64,000 nucleotides of DNA from Luteibacter pinisoli (GCF_006385595.1 NZ_CP041046.1:1674001-1738000); one strand, 5' to 3'; shown: positions 26,390-38,585, counted from the stretch's first letter. The notes: a model not told the origin generated them from the sequence alone. Numbers and translations are program-made.

Positions 26390-26521
26390 TTAACGAGCCG
26401 AGGCAATTGCATTAGCCGGAACAATCGGCGAGCTGGTGGTAACCATCGCACCCATCGTCAGGATGCAGGTCAGGACGGCGGCGGCGAAGAAGGTCTTCAG
26501 CAGGATGGTTTCGACTTTCAT
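26390..26521 (-). CDS. Small exported or membrane peptide, 43 residues, paralogue 1
   Basis: Starts MKVETILLKTFF with GGAG seven bases before the ATG. A hydrophobic segment (about residues 11-28, ...AVLTCILTMGAMV) is followed by TTSSPIVPANAIASAR and stop. The layout is that of a Sec signal peptide with a possible AxA-type cleavage site (ANA), which would leave only IASAR; a single-pass membrane peptide is the alternative. The paralogue at 39994-40125 has the same length and differs at only three residues (14, 34 and 35). Upstream lie a sigma-54 promoter, a conserved leader and an operator-like array, all shared with the paralogue. Function unknown and family not recognised. Confidence 0.8.
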   Translation of the reverse strand: MKVETILLKTFFAAAVLTCILTMGAMVTTSSPIVPANAIASAR

Positions 26522-26572
26522 GGCGTCTCTCCGGTGTCTGGCTGGTAGGCCTTGCGGCCCTTCGCTGTAGAC

Positions 26573-26591
26573 GTTGCATCGGGCGTGCCAA
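26573..26591 (-). promoter_or_regulatory. Sigma-54 promoter of peptide gene 1
   Basis: Minus-strand TTGGCACGCCCGATGCAAC has the -24 GG and -12 GC separated by exactly 10 bases, and TGGCAC is the full consensus. Transcription should start near 26564, giving a leader of about 43 bases before the ATG at 26521. The same element with the same spacing stands before the paralogue. Confidence 0.85.
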
Positions 26592-26658
26592 GCGGGGAAA
26601 CACGCGGGAAACGGCGTGGTGAAGCCATTTCGTTGAATGGGTCACGCTACACGCACGG

Positions 26659-26706
26659 TGTCCGCGGACGAATGGATGTCCGACCACAGGCGTCCGCGTG
26701 CGGACA
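26659..26706. promoter_or_regulatory. Upstream activator array (TGTCCG/CGGACA) for peptide gene 1
   Basis: Three sites: TGTCCGCGGACG at 26659, TGTCCG at 26677, and GTCCG-CGTG-CGGACA ending at 26706. They lie about 95-140 bp upstream of the predicted start of transcription, the usual distance for sigma-54 enhancer-binding proteins. Offsets of 18 and 32 bp between sites are identical in the second cassette. The cognate activator is unknown. Confidence 0.75.
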
Positions 26707-26777
26707 AGGCGGAGATGTTGCGGTTACACGCACCCTGTAGGCGTTGGCTTTCCATCACGAAACCACACCGATGGAGG

Positions 26778-27019
26778 GAGTCCTGGGTGCCCACCCTCGA
26801 GGCGAGTTTAGTGGAGCGAGGGGGCTGGAAGGATCAGGCCCGCAGGGGGTGGGCCATGGATGGCCCGCCGTTTTCGCCACGACAGGGAATGTCGTGTCGA
26901 AAACCCCCGCCCAGCCACCGGTTCGCGGCCGTAGGCCCATAGGTAAACCAGCCGCGTAGCGGCTCTCCTTTTCGAACGCAGAGCGTTGTCTGAGCAGCGA
27001 GGGTGGGCACCCAGGGCTC
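26778..27019. repeat. Long-stem repeat R2, copy A
   Basis: Ends 26778-26799 and 26998-27019 pair as a 22-bp stem with one G-T wobble. The interior (about 200 bp) includes GGCCGTAGGCC and a 3' part ending GTCTGAGCAGCGAGGG shared with copy B at 40370. One stem position differs between copies with a compensating change (G-C at 26785/27012, C-G in copy B). Together with the promoter elements it fills the gap between the peptide gene and prmB. Confidence 0.8.
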
Positions 27020-27075
27020 CCCTGCGGCCACAGACCGCTATACTCCCCGACCAGCCCCAAGAAAGCCCCCCGCCC

Positions 27076-27996
27076 GTGACCAGCGAACTCACCTCCATCA
27101 TCGATTTCATCCGCTACGGCGCCAGCCGGTTCTCCGCCGCAGGCCTCACCTTCGGCCATAGCCATGACAATCCGATCGACGAAGCCACCCACCTGGTCCT
27201 GGCCGCCCTCCACCTGCCGCCCGACATCCCGCCGGCCTACGGCGCAGGCAAGCTGGTGGCCGACGAGCGCGAAAACATCCTCGCCCTCATCGAACGGCGC
27301 GTCACCGAGCGCGTCCCGGTCGCCTACCTCGTCGGCGAAACCTGGTTCGCTGGCCTCAAGTTCAAGAGCGACCGCCGCGCCCTCGTGCCGCGCTCGCCTA
27401 TCGCCGAGCTCATCGAAAGCCGCTTCACCCCCTGGCTCGACGACCGCCATATCGAACGCGCCCTCGACCTGTGCACCGGTTCGGGCTGCATCGGCATCGC
27501 CATGGCCGAGTACAACCCGGACTGGCAGGTGGACATCGTCGATATCAGCGACGACGCCCTGAGCCTCGCCAACGAGAACATCGTCTACCAGCACGCCGAA
27601 GACCGCGTCCGGGCCATCAAGTCCGACCTCTTCTCCGGCGTGAAGGACGAGGTCTACGACCTCATCGTCTCCAATCCGCCGTACGTCACCAACGACGAAT
27701 ACGCCGCGATGCCGGCCGAATACAGCCATGAACCGGTCCTCGGCCTGACATCCGGCGATGATGGACTGGACATCACCCTGCGCATCCTCGACGAGGCCGC
27801 CCACCATCTCAGCGACGACGGCCTGCTTATCGTCGAAGTCGGCGACAGCGAACACGCCCTGGCGAACCTGCTGCCGCGCGTTCCCTTCGTCTGGCTGGAG
27901 TTCAAGGTGGGCCAGATGGGCATCTTTGCCCTCGAGCGTCGCGACCTGGTCGCGCACGCCGCGGATATCTCGGCCGCACGCGCTGCGCGGAACTAA
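27076..27996 (+). CDS. prmB: Ribosomal protein uL3 N5-glutamine methyltransferase
   Basis: Methylates a glutamine of ribosomal protein uL3 using S-adenosylmethionine. The 306-residue product has the AdoMet motif LDLCTGSGCIGIAMAEY and the catalytic SNPPYVTNDEY (NPPY binds the target glutamine), plus VPRSPIAELIE, typical of PrmB. The start is a GTG at 27076 (MTSELTSIIDFIRYGASRF); the frame is open further upstream but only through repeat R2. The gene opens the conserved core run and is followed at 18 bp by aroC. Confidence 0.92.
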   Translation: MTSELTSIIDFIRYGASRFSAAGLTFGHSHDNPIDEATHLVLAALHLPPDIPPAYGAGKLVADERENILALIERRVTERVPVAYLVGETWFAGLKFKSDRRALVPRSPIAELIESRFTPWLDDRHIERALDLCTGSGCIGIAMAEYNPDWQVDIVDISDDALSLANENIVYQHAEDRVRAIKSDLFSGVKDEVYDLIVSNPPYVTNDEYAAMPAEYSHEPVLGLTSGDDGLDITLRILDEAAHHLSDDGLLIVEVGDSEHALANLLPRVPFVWLEFKVGQMGIFALERRDLVAHAADISAARAARN

Positions 27997-28014
27997 ACAC
28001 CTGACGGAAACACC

Positions 28015-29118
28015 GTGTCCTCCAATACGTTCGGCAAGCTCCTCTCCGTAACCACCTTCGGCGAAAGCCACGGCCCGGCGATCGGGTGCGTGGTGGACGG
28101 GTGCCCGCCCGGCCTGCCGCTGGAGGCCAGTGAATTCCGCGCCGACCTCGAGCGCCGTGCCACGGGCCGCTCGAGGCATACCTCGCAGCGGCGCGAGGCC
28201 GACGACATCGAGATCCTCTCGGGCGTCTACGAGGGTGTCACCACCGGCACCCCCATCGCCCTGCTGATCCGCAACACCGATGCGCGGTCAAAGGATTACG
28301 GCAACATCCTCGACACGTTCCGCCCGGGCCATGCGGATTACACGTACTGGCAGAAGTACGGTATCCGCGACCCGCGCGGTGGCGGCCGTTCGTCCGCCCG
28401 TGAAACCACCATGCGCGTGGCCGCCGGTGTCATCGCCAAGAAGTGGCTTGCCCACCGCTACGGCGTGACGGTGCAGGGCCATGTCAGCCAGGTGGGTGAG
28501 ATCACCCCGCGTGGCTTCGACGCCGCCGCCATCGAGACCAGCCCGTTCTTCTGGCCCTTCGCCGAGCAGATCCCGGAACTCGAGGCTTACATGGACGCCC
28601 TGCGCAAGTCGGGTGATTCGGTAGGCGCACGGGTCACGGTGGTGGCCGAAGGCGTGCCGGTGGGCTGGGGCGAACCCATCTACGGCAAGCTCGACGGCGA
28701 ACTCGCCGCCGCGATGATGTCGATCAACGCCGTCAAGGGCGTGGAGATCGGCGATGGCTTCGACGCCGTCAGCCAGCGCGGCACCCAGCACCGCGACGAG
28801 ATCACCGCGCAGGGTTTCCTTTCCAACCACGCGGGCGGGATCCTCGGCGGCATCGCCACCGGCCAGCCCGTCGTCGTATCCATGGCCTTCAAGCCCACCT
28901 CCAGCGTGCTGATCCCGGGTCGCAGCGTCGACCGCGCGGGTGAGGCCACCGAAGTGGTCACGAAGGGCCGGCATGATCCCTGTGTCGGGATCCGCGCCGT
29001 CCCCATCGCCGAGGCCATGCTGGCCCTGGTGCTGATGGACCAGGCCCTGCGCCATCGCGCCCAGTGCGGCGATGTCGTGCCGGTGTCGCCGCGCATCCCG
29101 GGCACCGTGCAGGAGTAA
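28015..29118 (+). CDS. aroC: Chorismate synthase
   Basis: Last step of the shikimate pathway: 5-enolpyruvylshikimate-3-phosphate to chorismate, requiring reduced FMN. 367 residues, the usual length. Signatures are GESHGPAIGCVVDGCPPGL at the N-terminus, YGIRDPRGGGRSSARET in the middle, and GRHDPCVGIRAVPIAEAM near the end. The start is a GTG at 28015. It sits between prmB and a 2-hydroxyacid dehydrogenase gene as in other Xanthomonadales; its product feeds the tryptophan genes downstream. Confidence 0.96.
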   Translation: MSSNTFGKLLSVTTFGESHGPAIGCVVDGCPPGLPLEASEFRADLERRATGRSRHTSQRREADDIEILSGVYEGVTTGTPIALLIRNTDARSKDYGNILDTFRPGHADYTYWQKYGIRDPRGGGRSSARETTMRVAAGVIAKKWLAHRYGVTVQGHVSQVGEITPRGFDAAAIETSPFFWPFAEQIPELEAYMDALRKSGDSVGARVTVVAEGVPVGWGEPIYGKLDGELAAAMMSINAVKGVEIGDGFDAVSQRGTQHRDEITAQGFLSNHAGGILGGIATGQPVVVSMAFKPTSSVLIPGRSVDRAGEATEVVTKGRHDPCVGIRAVPIAEAMLALVLMDQALRHRAQCGDVVPVSPRIPGTVQE

Positions 29119-29121
29119 GTG

Positions 29122-30120
29122 ATGAGCAAGCCGAAGGTCTGGGTCTCCCGGCCGTTTTTTCCTGACATCGTCGACCGCCTGCGCGAGCACTTCGAGGTCA
29201 CGGCCGAAACCGAGGAGCGGGCGTTCTCGCCCGAGGAACTGGCGGTACGCCTGGCGGATGCCGATGCCGCCATCGTCGGCCTGGCCGACCGCATCGATGC
29301 CGGCGTGCTGAAGGGCGCACCGAAGCTGCGCTTCGTCGCCAACCTCGGCGTGGGCTACAACAACCTCGACCTGGACGCCCTCACCGAGGCGGGCGTTGGC
29401 GCCTCCAATACGCCGGATGTCCTTAACGAGACCGTGGCCGACTACGGCTGGGCGCTGATGATGGCGGCCGCCCGTCGTGTCGGCGAGGCGGAGCGCTGGC
29501 TCCGGGCAGGGCAGTGGAAGGGTTCGCGGTTCGAAGGCTGGCTGGGCGCCGATATCCACGGCAGCACCATCGGCATCCTCGGCATGGGCCGCATCGGCCA
29601 GGCCATCGCCCGCCGCGCCGTTGGATTCCGGGCACGGGTCATCTATCACAACCGGTCGCGGCTCGATGCCGCCATCGAAACCGAGTGCGGCGCCACGTAT
29701 GTGGACAAGGCCGCGCTGCTGGCGCAGGCAGACCACCTCATCCTGGTGCTGCCGTTCACCCCGGCCAACCGCCACACCATCGGCGCGGCCGAGCTGAAGG
29801 CCATGAAGCCGACGGCCACCCTGACCAATATCGCCCGTGGCGGCATCGTCGATGACGAAGCGCTGGCCCGGGCGCTGGCCGACGGCGAGATCGCCGCGGC
29901 GGCCCTCGATGTGTTCGAGGGGGAGCCCGCGGTCCATCCGGACCTGCTCGAACAGCAAAATGTCGTGCTCAGTCCACACATCGCAAGCGCAAGTCGCGAC
30001 ACACGTCGCGGCATGGCGTCGCTGGCTGTGGACAATGTGCTGGCTGCGTTCGGGCATGGTCCCAGCGCCGGTCGGCCACCCACGATCCTCAACCCGGGTG
30101 TGCTGGCTGACGCCAGCTGA
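29122..30120 (+). CDS. D-2-hydroxyacid dehydrogenase (glyoxylate/2-ketogluconate reductase-like)
   Basis: NAD(P)H-dependent reductase of 2-oxoacids, 332 residues. The nucleotide-binding motif is GILGMGRIGQAIA; NIARGGIVDD carries the substrate arginine, FEGEP and SPHIASA the catalytic glutamate and histidine regions. NLGVGYNNLDL is typical of the glyoxylate/hydroxypyruvate reductase branch. I prefer the ATG at 29122, six bases after AGGAG, over the GTG immediately before it. It follows aroC by 3 bp, so the two are cotranscribed. The exact substrate is not determinable from sequence. Confidence 0.87.
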   Translation: MSKPKVWVSRPFFPDIVDRLREHFEVTAETEERAFSPEELAVRLADADAAIVGLADRIDAGVLKGAPKLRFVANLGVGYNNLDLDALTEAGVGASNTPDVLNETVADYGWALMMAAARRVGEAERWLRAGQWKGSRFEGWLGADIHGSTIGILGMGRIGQAIARRAVGFRARVIYHNRSRLDAAIETECGATYVDKAALLAQADHLILVLPFTPANRHTIGAAELKAMKPTATLTNIARGGIVDDEALARALADGEIAAAALDVFEGEPAVHPDLLEQQNVVLSPHIASASRDTRRGMASLAVDNVLAAFGHGPSAGRPPTILNPGVLADAS

Positions 30121-30148
30121 CCCTCTACCCACGCCAACAAGAGCGACG

Positions 30149-31176
<1,028 letters not shown>

Positions 31177-31177
<1 letters not shown>

Positions 31178-31473
31178 TGATCGGCCGGGCCGCCTTCGCC
31201 TGCCTGCTCCTTGCGCTGTCGCCCCTGGCGGCCGCGGCGGGGCAGGCCGGGACGAAGGCGGCGCCGGCCAGCCAGAAGGAGGCGGAGGCCGCCCGGGCGA
31301 AGCTCGAAACGACGCGCGGGCAGGCCGACGCCGAAGACAAGAAGGTCAAGGCGCTGAAAAAGCGCGTCGACACGCTGGAATCCGATTCCGATGCCTCCCG
31401 GAAAGCCCTGGAGGAGAGGGACCGCAAGATCGCGGAACTCGAACGGCAGCTAGACGCCGAGCGGCATCCCTGA
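31177..31473 (+). CDS. Small periplasmic coiled-coil protein
   Basis: A 98-residue protein with a signal peptide (about residues 1-21, LLLALSPLAAAAG). The remainder is highly charged and helical (KEAEAARAKLETTRGQADAE, KKVKALKKRVDTLES), predicting a coiled coil over about residues 32-97. The start overlaps the asd stop by one base, so it is translationally linked to asd. It lies directly upstream of fimV, whose product also has a coiled coil, but I cannot assign a function. The 196 bp that follow, up to fimV, hold no other gene I can see. Confidence 0.72.
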
Positions 31474-31669
31474 GGGCCTTCGGGTCTCCATGGGGGAGGA
31501 CATGTAAGGGGGGCGTGTACGGGCCTCGCGAACGAGACAAACTTCGTCGCGTAAATGCCCGTAGCCGCTATTGTTAGTTGTTGCTGGGGTGCACTACAGT
31601 GGCGCCTTCGCGGCCGATCGCCCGAAAGAGGCGCGCCGTCAGCATGGAATTGTTCGGGGGATGCAAGTG

Positions 31670-34164
31670 ATGAACCGTACTTTGAAGCTGTCGATCATGC
31701 TAGCGCTTGCCATGGGGGGGAGCCAGGCGCTGGCCCAGAGCCTTGGTGCCGTCCAGGTCCACTCCACGATGGACCAGCCGCTGTCCGCGGATATTCCGCT
31801 GACCGGGGTTACCGGCAACCCGGGTGACATCCATGTCGCCATGGCCTCCGATGAAGCCTTCTCCCGCGCGGGCCTGAATAAATCGGGCATGCCGGTGCAG
31901 CTGAGCTTTACCGTCGGCAAGAACGCCGCCGGCCAGCCGGTCATCCATGTGACCAGCAGCGCCCCGGTGCGCGATACCTATCTCGATTTCCTGGTGGAAG
32001 TCACCAGCGGCAAGGGCAGCTCCGCCATTCGCGAAGTGACCATGCTGCTGGATCCGCCGGGGTCACCCGCGGCCCCGTCCGCCGCTACCGCGGCTGCCGC
32101 ACCGCGCCCCTCGCGCACCGAAGCCGTGCCGCCCGCGTGCCGGCCAAGGCCGCCGCACCGCGTGACAGCGGCCAGCCGCGCGCCGCCGCGCCTGCCGCTC
32201 CCGCAGCGCCGGCTGCCCAGGCGGCTAACGGCAGCATCGGCCCGGTCCAGCGCGGCCAGACGCTTTCCACCATCGCCCGCGACAACGCCAATGGCGCCGA
32301 CATCAACCAGATGCTGGTGGCCCTGCACAAGGCGAATCCGGACGCGTTCTACCGCGACAACATCAACGCGCTGAAGACCGGCGCGGTGCTGCGCATGCCG
32401 TCGCATGACGACGTCCAGGCCCAGTCCGCCGCCGCCGCGCTGGCCGAAGTGCGCCGCCAGAACGAAGCCTGGCGCTCGGGCGCCGCGCGTGCGCCGGCCT
32501 CCGTGGCCGATGGCGCTTCCAGCGGTGCCGAGTCGTCGGGCAAGGCCAGCACGCCGAAGAGCGATCGCCTCGCCCTCGTGCCCGCGAAGGAAGGTGGCGA
32601 TGCCGCTTCCACGCGCGCCGGTGTGAAGGGCGGCACGGGCGATGCCCAGGTCGCCGGCCTCAAGCAGGAACTCGCCACGTCGCAGGAATCGGTCGCCTCG
32701 CTCAAGCAGCAGGGCACCGAGCTCAAGTCGCGGGTGGGTGACCTGGAAGCCATCAACACGAAGAACCAGCGCCTGCTGAGCCTCAAGGACACGGAAATCG
32801 CCGAGCTGCAGCGCAAGCTCGCCGAGGCCCGCAAGCACGCCGGCGAGCCGGCGCCCGCGGCCAGCGCCCCGGCGCCTGTCGCTGCCGCACCGGCGCCCGC
32901 CCCGGCGGCTGCCGAGCCGGTGGCTGCTGCCTCCGCGCCTGCGCCGGCCGCTTCGGCCCCGGCGACGCCGGTGGCCAGCACGCCCGATACCGCTGCCAAT
33001 GCACCGGCCGCTGCCGCCACCGTGGCCACCGCACCGCTGCCGGCGCCGGCCGCTGCCCAGCCGGCCACGCCGCCGGCGGCGGCGCCCGACAAGCCGAAGC
33101 ACGTGCTGACGCCGGCCCCGGCGCCTGCCGACGAAGACCCGTGGTTCATGCAGCCGTGGGCCTGGGGTGGCGGCGCCATCGTCATCCTGCTGCTGCTCGT
33201 CGCCGCCGTGTTTGGCCGCCGCAAGAAGGCCGTGGCCGCTGCCGCGCCGAGCTCGCTGGCGGACCGCTTCGGCCAGGAGCCGACCTTCGGCAAGTTCGAT
33301 TTCGACGAACACGAGCCGATGGACCAGGACCAGCGCGAGATCATCGATGCGCTGTCCGAGCATCCGGACGACATCGGCCTGCACCTGGAGCTGGTCAGCC
33401 TCTATTACGGCCGTCGCGACGTCGACCATTTCGAAGCCGCCGCCGAAGCGATGTTCGCCCACGTGGCCGACCCGGAACAGCCGGAATGGCGCGAGGTGGT
33501 GATGATGGGCGAAGAGCTCGCCCCCACGCACCCGCTGTTCGGCGGCCAGCCGGTCGACGCCATCGACGATCCGTACGAGGGCGATACCTACGCCCCGTCG
33601 CACACCGATCACGCGAATGCCGAAGCGCTGGAAGCGTTCGACCTGGGCACGTACGTGACCAGCCCGGACGACGACGGCCATCCGGCCCCGCCGCTGCCGC
33701 AGAAGCGCAGCGAGTACCACTTCAACTTCGACCTGACCCCGGTGCAGCGCGCCGAGGCCGACCGTCGCCCGCACGCGCCGGACGTGTTCGACGTGGACGC
33801 CCCGGAATCGCCTTACACCGAGGCGAAGGACGCCGAGCCGGTCGAGCCGGTGGAAGAGCGTTCCAGCTGGTCGTTCGAGGACGAAGGGCATGCCACCGCC
33901 CCGGCCACCCCGGTCGAGCCGCCGCGCTTTGACGAACCGCCGCGCTTCGACGAGCCGAGCTTCCCGGACGACGAACCGGTGGTCGACGGTACCGGCACGG
34001 AGAGCTTCAGCGACGATCCGGTCGACACCAAGCTCGACCTGGCCCGCGCCTACCTCGACATGGGCGACGCCGAAGGCGCCCGCCTGATGCTCGACGAAGT
34101 GATCAACGAAGGCAGCCAGACCCAGAAGGACACGGCCCGCCGCATCATGGACGGCATGGCCTGA
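31670..34164 (+). pseudogene. fimV: FimV, polar peptidoglycan-binding protein; reading frame broken as sequenced
   Basis: FimV organises the cell pole for type IV pili and polar proteins. The N-terminal part (MNRTLKLSIMLALAMGG, signal peptide, then the FimV domain with QSLGAVQVHSTMDQPLSADI) is in one frame and ends in an Ala/Pro-rich linker. From about 32137 the protein continues one frame back with GSIGPVQRGQTLSTIARDNA (LysM-like), a coiled coil, an Ala/Pro linker, a membrane segment (GGGAIVILLLLVAAVFG) and the C-terminal FimV domain (DTKLDLARAYLDMGDAEGAR). The shift lies between about 32085 and 32137 in GC-rich repetitive sequence. A single missing base would restore a full-length protein, so it may be a sequencing artefact or a real mutation. 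The start could also be the ATG at 31661. Confidence 0.82.
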
Positions 34165-34222
34165 CCGTGCCGACGGGGCGGGGCGGTGGTAACCTTCCCG
34201 GTTTCCATCGCCCCGTGACCCC

Positions 34223-34990
34223 ATGCGTATTGCCCTAGGCGTCGAATACGACGGCACTGACTTCTTTGGCTGGCAGAAGCTCAGCCATGCGAAGACCGTG
34301 CAGGGCGCGCTTGAGCAAGCCCTTTCTTTCGTCGCCCACGAACCGGTCGAAGTGGCCGCCGCCGGTCGCACCGATGCGGGCGTCCACGGGCGCTGTCAGG
34401 TGGTGCATTTCGACACCGAGGTGGTCCGCGACATGCGTGGCTGGGTGCTCGGCGCCTGCTCCAACCTGCCGCGTTCGGTGGCCGTGACCTGGGCCCAGCC
34501 GGTGGCCGACGACTTCCACGCCCGGTTCTCCGCACGCATGCGCCGCTACCGTTACCGGCTGCTGCCACGTTTCGTACGCCCGTCGCTGGATGCGCGCTTC
34601 GTGGCGTGGGAAAAGAAACCGCTGGACGCGGCGCGCATGCACGAGGCCGCCCAGGCCATCGTTGGCGAGCACGATTTCTCCGCCTTCCGCGCCATTTCGT
34701 GCCAGGCCGCGCACGCGCGTCGCAATGTCCGCGCCATCCGTGTCTTCCGCGACGATATCCACATCGTGGTCGAGATCGAGGCCAACGCCTTCCTGCATCA
34801 CATGGTGCGCAACATCGTCGGTTCGCTGATTCCCATCGGCCGCGGCGAGCAGCCCGTCGCATGGATGGCTGAACTGCTGGAAGGCCGCAATCGCGACGTG
34901 GCCGGTGCCACGGCCCCGCCGGAAGGCCTGACCTTCCTCGGCCCGCTGTACGAAGCCCACTGGGGCCTGCCGCCGGAGGTGACGCTGTGA
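34223..34990 (+). CDS. truA: tRNA pseudouridine(38-40) synthase
   Basis: Isomerises uridines 38-40 in the tRNA anticodon arm. 255 residues: GVEYDGTDFFGWQ at the start, then the catalytic aspartate motif AAGRTDAGVHGRCQVVHFD, FHARFSARMRRYRYRL, and ANAFLHHMVRNIVGSLIPIG. Start ATG 34223, 58 bp after fimV. The stop overlaps the trpF start (GTGA), and this fimV-truA-trpF order is conserved in related genomes. Confidence 0.95.
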   Translation: MRIALGVEYDGTDFFGWQKLSHAKTVQGALEQALSFVAHEPVEVAAAGRTDAGVHGRCQVVHFDTEVVRDMRGWVLGACSNLPRSVAVTWAQPVADDFHARFSARMRRYRYRLLPRFVRPSLDARFVAWEKKPLDAARMHEAAQAIVGEHDFSAFRAISCQAAHARRNVRAIRVFRDDIHIVVEIEANAFLHHMVRNIVGSLIPIGRGEQPVAWMAELLEGRNRDVAGATAPPEGLTFLGPLYEAHWGLPPEVTL

Positions 34991-35610
34991 CCCGGATCAA
35001 GTACTGCGGATTCACCCGCATCGACGACATCCAGGCCGCCGCGCAGCTCGGTGTGGACGCAGTCGGCATGGTGATGACGCGCAAGAGCAAGCGCTTCGTC
35101 GACATCGACCAGGCCATCGCGCTGCGCGATGCCGTGCCGCCCTTCGTCAGCACCGTGGTGCTGGTGATGGATGACGATGCGGCATGGGTCGACGAAATCG
35201 TCAGCCGCGTGCGCCCGGACATGTTGCAGTTCCACGGCACGGAAACCGATGCCGAATGCGCCGCCCATGGCGTGCGCTACCTCAAGGCCATCGCCATGGG
35301 CGAAGGCGAGGGCGCCTTGCCGCGCCTGCGTGCGTACCCCGGCGCAGCCGGCCTCCTGCTCGACGGGCACGGCCTGGGTGAAACCGGTGGCAGCGGCCAG
35401 CGCTTCGACTGGGCGCGGATGCCACGCGACCTGGCGCAACCGCTGGTGCTCGCCGGTGGACTCACCGCCGACAATGTCGCCGAGGCGATCCGCACCGCCC
35501 GGCCCTGGGGCGTGGATCTCTCCAGCGGGATCGAGACGTCGCCCGGCCTGAAGGATCGGGCTAAGATGGAACGCTTCCTCGCCGCCGTGCGCGCCGTCCC
35601 CAGCGCGTGA
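34987..35610 (+). CDS. trpF: Phosphoribosylanthranilate isomerase
   Basis: Third step of tryptophan synthesis from anthranilate. 207 residues of TIM-barrel type: RIKYCGFTRIDDI with the catalytic cysteine, VLVMDDD, LQFHGTETDAEC, GLLLDGHG and LAGGLTADNV. GVDLSSGIETSPGLKD is the phosphate-binding end. The GTG start lies inside the truA stop, indicating coupling. It is separate from trpC, as is usual in this group. Confidence 0.94.
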   Translation: MTRIKYCGFTRIDDIQAAAQLGVDAVGMVMTRKSKRFVDIDQAIALRDAVPPFVSTVVLVMDDDAAWVDEIVSRVRPDMLQFHGTETDAECAAHGVRYLKAIAMGEGEGALPRLRAYPGAAGLLLDGHGLGETGGSGQRFDWARMPRDLAQPLVLAGGLTADNVAEAIRTARPWGVDLSSGIETSPGLKDRAKMERFLAAVRAVPSA

Positions 35611-35638
35611 TCCCCTTTTTGCACCACACGGTATCGCA

Positions 35639-36849
<1,211 letters not shown>

Positions 36850-36850
<1 letters not shown>

Positions 36851-37650
36851 TGAGCCGCATTGAAAAGCGCTTCGCGGCCCTGAAGGCCGCCGGCCGCACC
36901 GGCCTCGTCACCTTCATCACCGCCGGCGATCCCTCGCCCGAGCACGTGGTGCCCCTGCTGCACGGCCTGGTGGCCGCCGGCGCCGACGTCATCGAGCTGG
37001 GCGTGCCGTTCTCCGACCCCATGGCCGACGGCCCGGTCATCCAGCATGCCTCCGAACGGGCCATCGCCAAAGGCGTGGGCCTGCACAACGTGCTGGCCTG
37101 GGTCGCGGCTTTCCGTGAGACGGATAACGAGACGCCGATCGTCCTGATGGGCTACCTCAACCCGGTGGAAATGTACGGTTACCCGGCGTTCGCCGAAGAT
37201 GCCGTCGATTCCGGCGTGGATGGCGTCCTGATGGTGGACTGCCCGCTGGAGGAGTCGCACGTGCTGGCGCCGCTTCGCGAGGCGGGCCTGGACCAGATCC
37301 TGCTGGCCTCGCCGACCACCGCCGAGGGCCGCCTGGCCCAGCTGTGCGAGGCCGCGTCGGGCTTCCTGTATTATGTGTCGTTCGCTGGCATCACCGGCGC
37401 GGCCCAGCTGAGCACCGGCGATATCGCCGGGCGCGTCGCCGGGATCCGCGCCCGATCGAAGGCGCCGGTCGCGGTGGGCTTCGGCGTCCGCGACGCCGCA
37501 TCGGCGAAGGCGATTGGCGAATTTGCCGACGCCGTGGTCATCGGCAGTGCCCTGGTGGAGCGCCTCGCCGACGCCACCTCGGCCGACGATGCCACGGGCA
37601 AGGCAACGGCATTCCTCGCACCGATCCGCGCCGCGCTCGACGCGCGCTGA
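36850..37650 (+). CDS. trpA: Tryptophan synthase alpha chain
   Basis: Cleaves indole-3-glycerol phosphate and passes indole through a tunnel to TrpB. 266 residues: FITAGDPSPEHVVPLL, the catalytic glutamate in VIELGVPFSDPMADGPVIQ, VDGVLMVDCPLEES with the catalytic aspartate, and FLYYVSFAGITGA. APVAVGFGVRD and VIGSALVERL make up the phosphate site. It overlaps trpB by one base and is followed at 26 bp by accD. Confidence 0.97.
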
Positions 37651-37676
37651 TCGAACACAGGCTTTTGGGAGACACC

Positions 37677-38552
<876 letters not shown>

Positions 38553-38559
38553 TCTCAAG

Positions 38560-38585
38560 AACCCCGCCTCGGCGGGGTTTTTTTT
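38560..38585 (+). terminator. Rho-independent terminator after accD
   Basis: Stem AACCCCGCC (38560-38568) and GGCGGGGTT (38571-38579) around TC, then a T run to 38585. The same hairpin recurs after the THX gene at 48563. Confidence 0.92.

Noticed and set aside
26101..26415. Short frames of about 94-104 codons across repeat R1 copy A
   Set aside because: They read through a hairpin repeat whose second copy does not preserve the frame; the covariation follows base pairing, not codons.
26390..26521. PEP-CTERM sorting signal as explanation for the sigma-54-controlled small protein
   Set aside because: Some PEP-CTERM systems use sigma-54 control, but there is no PEP motif followed by a membrane segment and Arg cluster at the C-terminus.
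35611..35638. Tryptophan leader/attenuator before trpB
   Set aside because: Only 28 bp between trpF and trpB, with no Trp codons and no hairpin.
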